Assembly (NCBI GenBank): GCA_019973155.2
Contig: BPQB01000087.1
Location: 1 to 64,000 of the forward strand
DNA from: Phanerochaete sordida
Lineage: Eukaryota > Basidiomycota > Agaricomycetes > Polyporales > Phanerochaetaceae
DNA length: 64,000 nt
Direction of reading: 5' to 3'
The translations under genes were made by a program, and so were the position numbers. The stretch's first letter is position 1. Each line of letters starts with the position of its first letter. The notes under the pieces were generated by a model. That model made no database searches and was not told where the DNA came from. It worked only from the letters and a program-made list of their open reading frames with translations. Below, one piece after another: positions 10,760 through 22,948 of this stretch.

Positions 10760-13700
10760 ATGAGCCTCCCTACTCCTCCTGGCACGTCTCATCGCCTCGA
10801 GAAAGAAAACAAACGTCCAGGATCCTCTCGTGTGGCCTGGGCAGACGAGCCACAGTACCACTCGCTAGCCGATTCGCCACAGCGTCTTACAGTCTTTACT
10901 TCTTCGACGGCGACACCTACGAAATCCATATTGAAGAAGTCGAAGCACGATGCTCTTCCGTACCTTGAGCCAGAAACGAGAGAGGCCACGCCTGAGCCTT
11001 CCGACCCCCTCGTGAACCTCCACTATCTCGACAACCCAGTCTCGCGTCTTCTCGCCGCAGATGCTGCTATGCGGGACGTTATCGAGTCTTACAACATCCT
11101 GATGGCACGCCTACGCGTATGTCTTGTTGACGACTCCAATACCGACGCGTCTTGGCCGCTCTTTCAACCTCTACGGAAGAACCGGGACGCGCTTGTGGAT
11201 GCCATGTGCCGGGACCTCGCATGCGCGCTGCAGGAGCCTATGGGAGGAGAGGACGAGGAAGTGGAGATCAGGGCTTTGCCATCCCCTGAGAAGAGCCCCA
11301 AGAAGCGTGGTATGACTGCTGAGCAAGCCAAACAGGCGAGGGACCTCTGCACGACCACGCATTCAGTCATGAAATTCCTCTCCTTGGTCTTCACGATGCC
11401 GTGTCTCTTCAATATCTTTGACGGTAAGTACTTCTGCTGCGAAGACACGTTATTGCGACTCATATATGCGCACAGAATCACATCTCGGCGATCTCTTGAC
11501 CGGCGTGTTGGCCATCCCGTTGACGCCGAAACTTCCGACGCCGAACGCAAGGAAGACATGCGCGCTCGCGATATCCTTGCTCCAAATGCAACGATTGCCG
11601 GAGGCGGTCCTTCTACCTGCTAGGGATAGGATTGCCTACGCACTCCGCCGTGGTATCGATGGCGAACTCGGTAAAGAAGGCAAGAAGGGGTCGTGCAACG
11701 ACGGCCTTCGAGCAATACATGACCTATCCCTCTACTATCCCTCCGTCTTCATTCCCTCGTTCTCCGAGATCATTCCTTCCGTCTTCGCGCAGCTTCTGGC
11801 CCCCACGCTGGTTCTGCGGCTGCAAGCATGTCATGCACTCGGTGGCTTCGCATTCGGTCTTGCCTCCCTTCCGGTGCAGGCTGTCCACTCCCAGGTTGCC
11901 TCCGATGTCGCGTACTGGCTCACGAAGGCACCGCTGGGATCACCAAGTAAGAAACCGTCTAGCCCATCCAAGGATCCTCTCATCATCAGGACGCTCCGCA
12001 CCACCCTCGGCGCCACGGAGCCGAAGCACGTCGCACAAGGCCCTGTCTGGGGCCTCAGCGTGCTGACGAGCCTCATCGCTATGCTCGGCTCGCAGGTGTA
12101 CGTGGACGAGCGCATGACGAAGACCCTCACGCCTCTCCTCAGCTTCGCCATGCGTCACCCGAAGAGCTCGGTTCGCGCGCTCGTCTGCCTCGTATGGCGC
12201 GTCATGAGCTGGGCATACTTCCAACCCGTGTGCCCGAAACTCTCAGACATCGACGAGGAGCTCGACGAGCCTCAGGAGCGGTACGAGATCGAGTACACCG
12301 CTGTGGAGCGCAAGCATCACGCGGCGCGACTCGCGGAGTGCTGGACGGTCGTCGCCTCTGTGCTCGACATGGGCGCTGGTGTTTCCACGATGTGCGCTTT
12401 GCTGGGCACGCCGGCCACGACTGCCTCCCGGGCAGAGTGGGCCATCAAGAAGAGCCTCGCGGTGGTCGAGGAGATGATCGCCAAGGGAGGTCCGACCTGC
12501 AAGGGGGCCATCGACGCTCTCGCGACTCTCGTCTCCCCGCACGAAGGACCGCAGCGGACCGGAGTTTTTGACGAGCCCGAGGCACTCGACGACGACAAAG
12601 AGTGGAACCCCATGAAGCTGCTGCCTACTGGCCTCTTCTCCGGCAACCCCGGCCTGCTTACGACGGATTATGCCAATCTCCCGAGCGCGGTACGCCCGCT
12701 GATTGCGGACTGCCCCCACATCGAGGACTTGCGCGCCCTAACGAAGGACGAGCTCACAATCGACTGGGTGTTCGACAAGATTATCGATATTTGGAAGGAC
12801 GGGTTGGCTTGTATGACCTGTTCGTGGAATGGACCGCTACCGGTACGCCATTCATCCCCAGTATGCTCCTCTAGAGTCTGACCTATGTTCGGCAGTCTGA
12901 GATGCTCGATGTCTGGTCTGGGCTGTGGGCTGCGGCTGTCTCTGTTGTGAAAGGTACTTCAAATGATTTGCACCTTTCCATAGGCGTGTTTACTCACTAT
13001 ATGCGCAGACGACGTTGACTCTGACCGACTGCTGACGTCTCTCGCGCATCGCGCCGTCAACCTCCTCATCATCATCCTGCGAAACGACAAGCTCGACTTG
13101 AGTGATCGCGCTGAGGAACCAAACTTTTTGCCCACCGGCCGCACCCAGCAAGGCTTGCCGAGGTCGCGTTGGAAACCTGCGTTGAAGCTGCGCCTCGTTC
13201 GCGAGCTGTGGCGCCGGCTTCGCGATATCTTCCAGGTGTGCGACGTCCTGGCCCCGCAAGCGGAGCGCCTGCTTGTGGTTCTCGAGCGGAAGGAGCCCGA
13301 GCTCGTCGTGAAGCCGGAGTTGCCCGACGCCGTGCGTGGAGAGTGGGCGCTGCTGTGTGCGGAGGTGCTGGGATGCTGTGAGGACAAGGAGATGCTAACG
13401 TACTGGAATATGAGCTACAAGTCCAAGCGCCGTGCGGTCGCCTGGTCGGAAGGTGTGCGGTGCGTGGTGTGGAGGCAGTGGGTGCAGAAGTGGTCAGACG
13501 AGGAGGCGAGCTGGGAGAGCGCTGTCATCCTGCTCGCGGCGCCGTTCCTGTGAGTATCGTGCTGCGTTCTGGCATCTCTCTTCTTGCTCATCGGTGGACC
13601 ATAGGGACGCAAACGCCTGGGATATGTCGAACGAGGACCTCGATACGTGGGATCGATTCCTCCGGCAGACTATTAACAGAGCACTCGACGCTGGTCAAGA

Positions 13701-15630
13701 TTCCGTGGATGTCGTGGACTCTATCGCGCGTCTGGTCGCGCCGCATGGGGCGCTCAGCCTTCTCTCGTCCACGCGCATCTCCGACCTCCTCCTCTCCCAT
13801 CTCGACATCTCCGAAGCGCGCCTCGTTCCCGCCGCTCTATGCGAACTCGTCAACGATACACTCGACAATGCGTATCCGCCGATCGAGCAGAACAAGCTGC
13901 CAAGCATCTGGCTTTTGCGCACTCTCACTCGCACCCTGGACGCCTGCCCCGCAGAGCTCGTCGAGCACTTGCTCGAGTGCGTCCAGGACGGTCTGTCTCG
14001 ATGGATCTCAGACGAATCCCGCGTGCTGTCCGACAAGGAGTACAACTTGGACATCGTGCCGGTCTACCAGATGGCGTCGGTTGTGCTCATGAGCGTGCCG
14101 GCGAAGGCGGACGTCGTGGAGAGGTTCGCCGGTCTGCTGAACTCAGGCTTCGTAGGCCGTGAGAAGCCGGAGACTCTGACGCAGGCATTCGTGGACCTTT
14201 GGGAGTCGACCTTCAAGTCAATCCCGACTCCGGAGGACGGTTGGTCCGAGCAAATCACTACATGCCTCCGCGCCACCGGATTCGTCGTGGTCGAAGACCC
14301 TGACGTGGAGTCTAGCGATGCCGAGGAGGTCGAAGGCCATCTTCTGGAGCTGCCGCCGTCTTCAGATGACACGCCCTTCTCGCCGGAGGTGCCGTCGCCC
14401 ATGTCTCTGGCCGCTCCGTTCGCGCTCTTCTCGCCTGTCCGCACTCCCCGCGAGCTACCGTTCCCCAGTACGCCTACCACTGTCAAGAATCGCCCTATTA
14501 CACCCCCACGCCCACGCCCACACAAGTCGTCGTCGCCTGTTCGACCCATGGGCCCGCTGCTTATCTTCGAATCGCCATCGCGCTCACCGACGCGTGTGCC
14601 TGTCACGCCCAAGAAGCGCACTCCAGGTCCTGGCATGCGTGGTACAGACAAGGAGAACGCTTCGCCTCTGCACCTCTTCGCTTCTGTTACGGAGCGCATC
14701 GCCCAACGCTCCCCACTGCCCGTTGCTCCAGTCCTTGGAAAACGGGCGTTTGACCTTGATGACGACGAGGAGTATCTGGCGGAAGGCAGCAAGCGTCCGA
14801 AGAGCGACGTGCCCAAGGCTGCGCTGAACCAGCCTGCCAAGTTCGATGCTCGCGCTCCGGTGCTCCAGCCATACATCACAGCCTCCCAGCTCAGCCCGAC
14901 GCGCCCGCCATCCAGCAAGAGGGTCCTCGACGGTTCGAGGACGCCTTCCAATCTTAAGAAGCGCAAGAGCCTGGTTCTCGATGCCGTCGAGGTACCAACG
15001 CTGCGCGAGGTCATGCGGAAGTCCGTCAGCTTCGACGCCGCGTCGAAGTCGGACCGCACGCCTAAGCAAAAGGATCTGCGTCGTACGCAGTCTGCGGTCA
15101 AGCTGGACGAGCACGCAGTCTACCCTGCATCGCCATCTAAGAAGCGTAAAGTTGCGTCGCTCCCCGACAGGGCCCATCGCCGGCACAAAGACGGCGAGGA
15201 TGACCAGTGGACTCCGTCGTCGTCGCTCAGCTCGCCTCTGAGAAAGTTGCGGGCGATGCCGGAGATCGGTAGTGGTAAGTTCAAGCATTTCGCCTACTGG
15301 AGCGTATCTTAACTGATTTCTTACGCAGACGACTCCATCATGCTCGAACCCTCCGTCGACTTGCTCTCGGATGTGCCCTCGTCTGACGACGATCCACATC
15401 GCTTCCTTGGCGTCGTCACGCCTCACCGCCTCGTCTCGCCCGCGGTCCGTCGCCTCAAGGACTTCGATGCCTTCGACGAGCCTGGTAGCGACGACTCGAA
15501 CATGAGCGCGAGCCCCACGACGGACCGCGTTGCGCGCATGTCGGTCGAGAAAAACAAGCGAGGCATGGGCTTGTCCCCTCTCGCCGCGAGTAGGAGCCCG
15601 TTGGCCCCTTTGACTTTGTTCAGGTCGTAG
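10760..15630 (+). CDS. rif1: Rif1-like telomere/replication-timing protein with PP1-docking motifs
   Basis: Six exons (10760-11423, 11476-12842, 12896-12953, 13009-13549, 13605-15274, 15329-15630) join in frame to 1,533 residues. The N-terminal half is an all-helical, HEAT-like array resembling the Rif1 N-terminal domain (for example LLTGVLAIPLTPKLP, AIHDLSLYYPSVFIPSF, MRHPKSSVRALVCLVW). The C-terminal third is Ser/Pro/Lys rich with many SP/TP sites and LRKLRAMPEI. Three motifs match PP1 docking consensus: RVAW at residues 24-27, SILK at 56-59 (DNA 10925-10936) and KSVSF at 15019-15033. In yeasts Rif1 uses RVxF and SILK motifs to bring PP1 to origins and oppose DDK phosphorylation; that role is inferred here from family and motifs. 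It should be nuclear and chromatin-bound. Confidence 0.8.
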
Positions 15631-15924
15631 ATGGCCTGACGTCTGGAATTCTTTCTGCAACTTCGCCCTCTTTTACTGTACATTGATGTCAAGTTCATCT
15701 TGCTTTGTAGTTTTCAACGGAACAGTCCATCCAACATCTTGGCATCGCGCATAGGTTGTTGCAAGTTTACTCGTGCTGTGTAATGAAGTACATATCGTCT
15801 CTCGGAAGTGTTCATACGCCTCCTCAATTATCCCGAGCTTGAGCGAAAGTCGAAAGGTATACGTATTGATCTTCATTATCCGTCAGACCCGCATCTGCCA
15901 TGAATGCACTGTACACTTGCCCAT

Positions 15925-17264
15925 TTATCGTGGATCCTGAGCTGGAATTTGGATAAGCTCAAGGGCCTTCTGCTCGATCAAACGAGGGAAGATCTTCCGT
16001 AGACAGGCCTCCAGATCTTCGCCGAGCGGATTGTACAGCTCGTGCCACCGGCACTCTATCTTCGCCGCATGCGACTGGCTAACGATCTCTACCAGCATCC
16101 TGTCGATATCTGTTTCGAAATCGAGGTCGAGTTCTTCCGGCTCCGGTTCGGGAAGCTCGTGCGTGTCGCGATCAAAATGAAAAATTAAAACGAGACGACG
16201 GAGAGCGGGGAATTGGTTCGCAGTGATCTGGGCGGCCGAGAGGACCTCGGCCAATGTTTCGATTGAGTAGGCCACGTAAGGAAGTTTGAGGTCTATCTCC
16301 AGTAACAGTTCTTCCAAGCGCGGGCCCCGCAGCGCGTTAGACACCAGCCTAGCTGGGGTTCCGTATCCGTCCGCTAAACAATTGGAGTCATTCGCTATCC
16401 TTGCGCCATGTATCGGCACCTACCTCCGTAGCCTTGAACCAGATACATTCGTAAGTGGCGCATGGTACTTGCTGCCTTCTCGAGGACGTCGTAATATATT
16501 GCATAGAAGGGGCCATTAGGCACAAGCTCCACGCGTTCGAGATGGTCGAAATCGATCAAGTTCGCTGGTAAGTTATCAAACTCAGCTGCCTCAACGTCGA
16601 TTCCTTCCACCGTGAGCTGCTTGACCACAGGAGGAGGAGGAAGAGCCGAGGGATGCGTCATGTACTCCATGTGTGTGAGACCGCAGTGTCGCCAAGTTAA
16701 TAGGCGTATGTCTTCAAAGAAGCGCAGCAGGCAGACCATATCGCTGGAGCTGGGTTCGAAGGAAGGATAGGATAATTCCAGGTGGAGCAGCGAAGTACGA
16801 TACGCAGGATATACGAAGTAGTCGGGGAAGATCAGCCAAATATCACTGAGGAACAGCTTGTGCACGTTCGGTGTCATGCGGAGTAAGGTGGCGAAGTGGT
16901 CAGCGTCGAGCATGTTGTGACGAGACTGCTGTCGAGGAGTGGACTGATGCAGCTGAAGATGGCGTATACTGGCTCCTAATTGTGGATGCTCCTTCAAGAA
17001 CTTGACGAATGCGCTCAGTTTTGTAGTGGGTGGCGGGCTCGCTGGCAGTTCCTCGCATCCGAGGCCTAGTTTCCCGAAGCGCTGCTCGAGGGATGGACAC
17101 GGGAGATCAACGTAAACGTGGCGAAAGAGGTGCTCTTGCGCTACAGCAGTCCACGAGCGCGCGACAAGAGTACAGGCTCGGAGATCGGCTTTGCCTTCGC
17201 CAGGCTTGGGATGAAGATGGTTTACGATCTCGTCGAGAAGCTCGTTGGCCAGAGTCGCTGCCAT
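15925..17264 (-). CDS. F-box protein
   Basis: Two exons, 17264-16424 and 16373-15925, flank a 50-nt intron (16374-16423) and give 429 residues. Without the intron the frame is interrupted by a stop, so splicing is needed to join GYG to ADGYGTPARLV. The start MAATLANELLDEIVNHLHP and the following CTLVARSWTAVAQEHLFRHVYVDL form a typical basidiomycete F-box, the surface that binds Skp1 in SCF ubiquitin ligases. The rest is an LRR-like scaffold (LHLELSYPSF, VKQLTVEGIDV, LEELLLEIDLKL) that would select substrates; none can be named. A Met at 17306 is an alternative start. The gene is transcribed away from the MFS gene and converges on the Rif1-like gene, with 294 bases between stops. Confidence 0.75.
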
Positions 17265-18251
17265 GAGGGCAATGCTACACCATTCAATCTCAGCGTAAGT
17301 AGACACACGTTAATGAGTAGAGTAAGGTGCACCTTTCCTGCGGTTGTGTTAGTCTTCGTGACACAAAGGTTCCAGACGCGAGACGCGCGGAATCACATCT
17401 GCCATCCGGCGGTATCCGGGGTCATCCCCTGGCCCTTCTGCTGCGTTTCGTGGAGTCGAGCTGTTGGTGAGGTTACGCTTCCACTCCCTCTCAGTTTTAC
17501 AATCAGTGTCATTCTCCACCTGCAAGACAAAACATCAGGCAGCATTAGAGGTTGACGTCCTCGTTGTGCACGTTGGCGAGTGTCCGGGGCCCTGTCGTGG
17601 CTGGGGTGTCCAGGGTACCTGAGCGCTAGCATTTTAGCATCCTTCGTGACGCCGCCGCGGACGTCCGCCATCGCTGCGCTAGTCAGTTTTACGATGTTCA
17701 TACCGCACCGTCTCACAGCCCAGTTTCATCCGTCGAAGATACTCAAACACAGTCTCTGTTTTCTTAAATACTTACCTCGCTGATGCGGTGTGCCCGCGCT
17801 AGAAGTCAGGATCGTAACTGTCCTGCAACCGTCCGCCAGCGGAGGTCAGCGGGAGCCGGTAACATACCGGATTCACTGCGACAGAAGCTTACCAACGTAG
17901 CCGCGGTCTGAGGCCCGGAGATTCTGGTGTATGCATGAGTTACCTGTACTTCACCAGTGGTCTCACTGACATGCAAGACGCTTGCAGGCATATTTGATAC
18001 AAGCTATGTCACCATCCCTTCCTGTCTCTACCAAGACGGGACACAGCGCGTCAGAGGTGTTTCGGTTCCCACAGATTACTGTTATCCGGAGGATACCTGG
18101 TCCAAGATGGACAGTGAATCTCCTACTAGCGGTCAGCTGGCGCGGCAACGTCGGTTTCACTCAAGTCGGACTCAACCGTTTCACCCCAGCCAAGCTGCCC
18201 CACCGTGGGCATCGCTCCGCTACTATGCGCGTTGTAGTGTTGCGGCGCGTG
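17265..18251. other. intergenic, divergent promoter region, no gene seen
   Basis: Separates the F-box gene (-) from the first MFS gene (+). Frames at 17393-17716, 17580-17783 and 17957-18256 show no domain, start context or splice logic. Confidence 0.4.
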
Positions 18252-18258
18252 TATAAAT
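18252..18258 (+). promoter_or_regulatory. TATA box of the first MFS gene
   Basis: TATAAAT lies 59 bases before the ATG at 18311. Confidence 0.55.
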
Positions 18259-18310
18259 ATGCAGGCACCGCGTACGCAGAGGAGGCCGGCCTGTCAAAGC
18301 CTTCTCCATC

Positions 18311-20652
18311 ATGCGCACGCCAGACATCCTGCGCGACTCGCTCTTCGGGCGCATCGTCTACTACGCGTCTGGACGTCATCTGTTCAGGTGCCCTGAAGAG
18401 CTTCCGGGCTTTGTTCTGCCTACACGGTACGCAGGTCATCCGGAGAACCTAGCTCCCTCTGCAAACCGGCCCGCGAGCCCTTCGCTGTCGAGCCACCCTT
18501 CCCAAGTCGGCTCGGCCCCAGACGCAGAGGAAAGGCGAACATCGAAGGCACCTCTCCTCGATGACGCTACGACGGAGCATGCCGAGAAGAACGAGTCCCA
18601 CATGCCGCATCGCGAGAGCGGGATGGCTCACGAGGTGCTCCACCTGCACCCGCACGACGCAGAGAAGGGCGACATCGCGGCGATGGAGAGAGAAGAAGAA
18701 CGCATCAACTCCAATCCGAACATTGTCGACTGGTATGGCCCTGACGATCCCGAATCTCCAGCCAATGTGAGTGCGCGCGCCCATTGTTGTTCGCGCTGCT
18801 GATCGTCGCCCAGTGGTCTCCCCTGAAGAAGTGGTTCGTCAGCTTCCAAGTATGCCACATCACATTCGCAATCTACATCGGCTCGGCGATCTTTGCGCCA
18901 GGTATCTCGGACTTGGCGCAGAAGTTCGGGATCTCACTTGTGGCAGGGAACCTGGGCATCACGATGTTTGTCCTTGGATATGCGATTGGGCCAGTGCGTG
19001 TACTTGTTCCTTTTTGGGACCTAGCTCACCTCTTCGGCCACAGATGTTCCTCTCGCCCATGAGCGAAATCCCGCAGTTCGGCAGGGCCCCGGTGTACCTG
19101 ACCACCTTCCTCATTTTCACGCTCGTCCAAATCCCGACCGCGCTCGCGAAGAACCTCGGCGCGCTGCTGCCTCTGCGGTTCCTCGCCGGCTTCGTCGGCT
19201 CGCCGCCGCTGGCGACGGGCTGCGCGAGCCTCGCGGACATCTGGCCGCCGGAGTACCAGGTCGTCGCAATCGGCGTGTGGAGCATCGCCGCGATGTGCGG
19301 GCCGACGCTGGGCCCGCTCGTCGGCGGCTTCGCGGCGCAGGCTGAGGGCTGGACGTGGACGATCTGGATGCTGCTCTGGCTCGGCGCCGTCACCTGGGTC
19401 TTCCTCGCGCTGCTCATGCCTGAGACGTCCTCGCAAGCGTGAGCGTCGTGCACCTATCATCCAACGGGCTTGCTCATCGGGCGTGCGTCCGCAGGATCCT
19501 GTACCGCAGAGCCGTGCGCCTGCGCAAGCTGACGGGAAACGCGAACCTGAAGTCGCAGGCCGAAATTGAGGCGGAGCACATGACGGTGCACGAGATCGCG
19601 ATGATGACCCTCGTACGCCCGTTTTACCTCGGGTTCCGGGAACCCATCGTCACGTTCTGGAACTTCTATCTGGGGATGGTCTACGGTGGGTGCGCTGTTC
19701 AGCTTCGAGAATGCCTAGGACTCACGACTTGTAGGTATTTTGTATTGTTTCATTGCGTCCTTCGACGTAGTCTTTATTGAGCACCATCACTTCAACCTTG
19801 GGCAAAATGGCCTTGCGTTCCTCGTAAGTCATCATCACGAAAAGTTCCTCTGCACACCAAATCTGAGAGGTCCACAGGGCATCATCATCGGCGTCATCAT
19901 CGCATTCTTTGGCTTTTGCCTTGGGCTTTTTACATGCTCAAGCCAAAGATAGTCAGAGGAGGTACGGATGGGGCAGACTCGCTCGAAGAACTTGCGACTC
20001 ATTTACGATATCAGATTTCGTGCCAGAAGATCGACTTCCACCTGCGTTCTTTGGCTCTTTCTTCTTTCCGGCGAGTGTCAAACATGTCGATTTTGCCGCA
20101 GGCTGACCCATGCTTCGTCGACGCAGATATCGCTGTTCTGGTTTGGCTGGACAAGCGCCGGTGGAGTTCACTGGATCTCGCCAGTGCTTGCTGGTGGACT
20201 GTGGGCAATGGGCGCGTTCTACCTCTTCCAGGCGGGCATGAAGTGCGTATATGGATCCTCGTGGATGCGTCTCCGCGCGCTCACTTCCTAGTAGCTACCT
20301 GGCTGACTGCTACCCGCGCTATATCGCGTCTGTGCTTGCGAGCAACGATCTCTTCCGGTCCTTCATCGGCGCTGCTTTTCCAGTGTTCAGCACAGGTACA
20401 GACCGTCATATTTGTTGCGATTTTCTAGGGTGCAGTGGTCCCTAATTCTCCTCTTCTCAGCGTATTTCCACAATTTGGGTGTGGGTCCTGCGTTGAGCAT
20501 CATCGGAGGCATAGCTTTTGGCATGCTGCCAATCCCGTTCATTCTGTGAGTAATCTTCATGAACCTATGAGCCATAGATGGCTCATTGCATCCCGCCCTG
20601 CAGCTATCGCTACGGACATAAAATCCGTGCCTGGTCGAGCTTCACTAACTGA
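18311..20652 (+). CDS. MFS transporter, DHA1 drug:H+ antiporter type, with an apparent 1-nt frameshift
   Basis: Twelve-helix plasma-membrane carrier of the fungal DHA1 multidrug class. After a hydrophilic N-terminus (about 145 residues, ending [18 protein letters not shown]) come [81 protein letters not shown] and [23 protein letters not shown]. The end is [15 protein letters not shown] with TGA at 20650-20652. Nearly all exon joins are clean with short introns. Between 19905 and 19945, however, the hydrophobic helix [16 protein letters not shown] runs in one frame and the following [10 protein letters not shown] in another. No GT-AG intron bridges them, so one base seems to be missing. Either the gene is recently broken or there is a sequencing error. 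An unusual acceptor at 19867 would restore the frame but would replace the helix with a His/Arg-rich run. Confidence 0.75.
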
Positions 20653-20733
20653 AAAAAGACTGGGCGCCGGCGGCGTGGTGCTTCTGAGTAGAACACAGCC
20701 TCTAATATAGGACCAAGAGACAATTTAGATCTA

Positions 20734-20758
20734 CTGTCGGATGGGGGGAAGTGGGAAA
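20734..20758 (+). repeat. left terminal inverted repeat of the MITE
   Basis: Begins CTGTC directly after a TA dinucleotide and is the inverted partner of 21314-21338, with differences at positions 6 and 8. Confidence 0.75.
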
Positions 20759-21313
20759 GTTTCGGCGCTTGTCACCTTCTGACTTCGTTTGTGCCGGGAC
20801 GCTCCAAACAATTATGCAGCAGCGTAAGCTATCATCTGAAGCACCTGCCTTGAAAATATGAGAATTTCTGGGAGGGACATGGAGGAGAGGCGGGCGAAAT
20901 GGGACGGGAGGGGGAACTGGGAAATCTCAGACGCCGTGATCACACAAGCGAGGCGCCGGAGAGCTCGTTTGCGAATCCGTCCATAACCCACCCACTACTT
21001 CGTAAAATATTCTGATACTTGGGAATCTGGTTGAAGATGACCACACCATAGTGATAATATGGTTTAAGTCGCTGTATGCTTCCTCTGGCTCGCACGAGCT
21101 TGAGTGAACGCGCCATCAACTTTTGAGATCCAGAAATCCGATCTTTGATGTCTGCTTTCTCTTCTTTCACCGTCCTGTGGCTTACCACAGACTCTTACTG
21201 CCTATATTATGCGCTAAATACACTTGCATACCGCCTAACTACATGTCTTCCAACAGCGAAAATTTTCGGTGCAGCGCAAGGTGCGAAGTCGGGGGAAGTG
21301 GGAAATATCGCGT

Positions 21314-21338
21314 TTTCCCACTTCCCCCCACCTGACAG
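21314..21338 (-). repeat. right terminal inverted repeat of the MITE
   Basis: Ends GACAG directly before TA at 21339-21340. Its reverse complement matches the left end from 20734. Confidence 0.75.
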
Positions 21339-21606
21339 TACTAGCTGTGTACCGGACACAGGGCGAGTTGCTTACCCAACCATGTCGGCGAGAAGAGAGG
21401 TCCTCGGGGTCATGGGCGAAGGCGCTGCGGTGGCTGAGTCAGCTAGAGGCGGGGAAGCTTCTGGGCGCTTGTGGGCTCTGCTGAGCAGCGAGCAGGACGG
21501 AGACCAAGCTCGGAGGCTTGCGTGTGCTGGCCGCGCGTCCCTCCCTATATATCCCTCGTTTTCACCCGGAACAACCCATACCACATCTCTACTCTGAACC
21601 CCCACC

Positions 21607-22776
21607 ATGGCCAGCTCCTCGACCCCCGCCCCCGAGCGCGACGCCCACCTCCTCGCCGTCGGGCAGCAGTGCTCCGCGGAGCTCTGCCATCTCGTCGACT
21701 TCCTGCCGTTCAAGTGCCAGCACTGCGCACAGCCGTTCTGCGCGGACCACTTCCTCCCGGCGCAGCACAAGTGCGCGGAGTACGGCGAGAGCAAGCACAA
21801 CCGCGTCGCGCCGTCATGTACGTGCTTCCCGCCCCCCGCGCGTTGCCAGGACTGACCGTCGCGACAGGCCCGCTCTGCAACACCCCCGTGGCGATCCCGC
21901 CCGGGCAGGACCCGAACGTCCGCATGGAGCGACACATCAACACCGAGTGCTCGGTCATGACGGGGCGCACCGCGAAGAGCAAGACGCCGCACTGCGCGCG
22001 GGCCAAGTGTGGCAAGGTGCTGTTCCAGCCTATCAAATGCGATGTGCGTCTTGCGAGTCCTTTCCTGTGTCCAGCAATGCTCACCTGTCCCCTCAGTCTT
22101 GTAAGCAACAATTCTGCCCCCAGCACCGCTTCCCGAAGGACCACGACTGCTCGTCCGTCTCCACTGCCGCCACACCAAAGCCCCAAGCATCCGCCGCCGC
22201 AAGAGGAAATGCTGCGCTCTCTGCCATAAAGCGTGCAACAGCTCAGTCGAATCCTGCACCCTCGCGGACGCCAGCTCTAGCCCCAGCCCCGCTGAAGCCC
22301 GCAGCAACGTCGTCGGCGCCGTCCTCGGCTTCACGACCGAAGCCCTTCTCCAAGACCGACCGGTGAGCAGACCTCCTTCCTTGTCCTCTCAGTGACCACT
22401 GAACAAATCAATAGTGCCCCCGCTGCTCCCACGCTGCCACAACCGACGCCGCACCCGCCCACCAACGGCGCCACGACCACCCACGACCACCCGCACGACC
22501 CACCGCAAACCTGCGTACCGAAATCCATCATTAATCCACGCGCGTTCACGCCCCCGCCGCTCTTCGCGCGGGCCTAATCCCTGTATCACTACCGCCACTG
22601 TGTCGATATATGCTGTGTACCACCGCGCCAGGCGCGCGAAGGCCGAGCGCGCGAGCCGCCTGAAGGCCATGCGCGAGCGCGCGAAGAAGGGGCTGCTGAG
22701 CGACGAGGAGAAGCTCATCCTCGCCGAGGAGGAGGCCGAGGCGGCGCATGCGAAGGACGGCTGCGTCGTGGCGTAA
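21607..22776 (+). CDS. AN1-type zinc-finger protein with C-terminal CaaX box (ZFAND2/AIRAP-like)
   Basis: About 265 residues in four exons. Two AN1 zinc fingers are visible: C-x-A-E-L-C with CQHCAQPFCADHFLPAQHKC near residues 20-55, then CARAKCGKVLFQPIKC continuing across an intron into SCKQQFCPQHRFPKDHDC. A Ser/Ala/Pro linker follows. The last exon encodes a basic-acidic helix (RAKAERASRLKAMRERAKKG, then LLSDEEKLILAEEEAEAAHA) and ends KDGCVVA. The CVVA terminus is a CaaX prenylation signal, as in animal ZFAND2B, a proteasome-associated AN1 protein on ER membranes. A comparable proteotoxic-stress role is inference. The final intron is taken as 22363-22631 (269 nt, long for this window), giving KTDR-RAKAER; a small extra exon inside it is possible. 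The promoter lies next to the MITE. Confidence 0.78.
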
Positions 22777-22948
22777 TCTCGTACCATCTCGTACCATCTA
22801 GGACCATTGACACATACCCCGTTAGAGTACAGCTCTTGGTTAATAATGATACCTGCTCCGTCGTTGATGTACAGGGTAATTATCACAGTCGCTGCGTAAG
22901 GGGGTATGTCGTCGTGTGCAAGAAAGATTCCAAGATGTGCGCCCATAA

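Larger units (their letters stand above)
20734..21338. mobile_element. 605-bp MITE with terminal inverted repeats and TA target-site duplication
   Basis: The left end reads CTGTCGGATGGGGGG from 20734. The right end, read on the other strand from 21338, is CTGTCAGGTGGGGGG. The two ends match at 24 of the first 25-26 positions apart from two substitutions, through GAAGTGGGAAA. Both ends are flanked by TA (20732-20733 and 21339-21340), as expected for Tc1/mariner-type insertion. The inside has no transposase; a chance-length frame at 20940-21188 (-) is its longest. The right end also contains a hairpin (21291-21305 with 21313-21328). The element sits 81 bases after the MFS stop and 268 bases before the AN1 zinc-finger ATG, so it lies in that gene's promoter region. 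Confidence 0.75.

Noticed and set aside
14064..15660. Two long minus-strand frames (345 and 358 codons) opposite the Rif1-like gene
   Set aside because: They are shadows of the GC-rich, low-complexity C-terminal exon; no start context or domain.
20940..21188. 82-codon minus frame inside the MITE as a transposase remnant
   Set aside because: No DDE/D motif or similarity to mariner transposase that I can see; too short to tell from chance.
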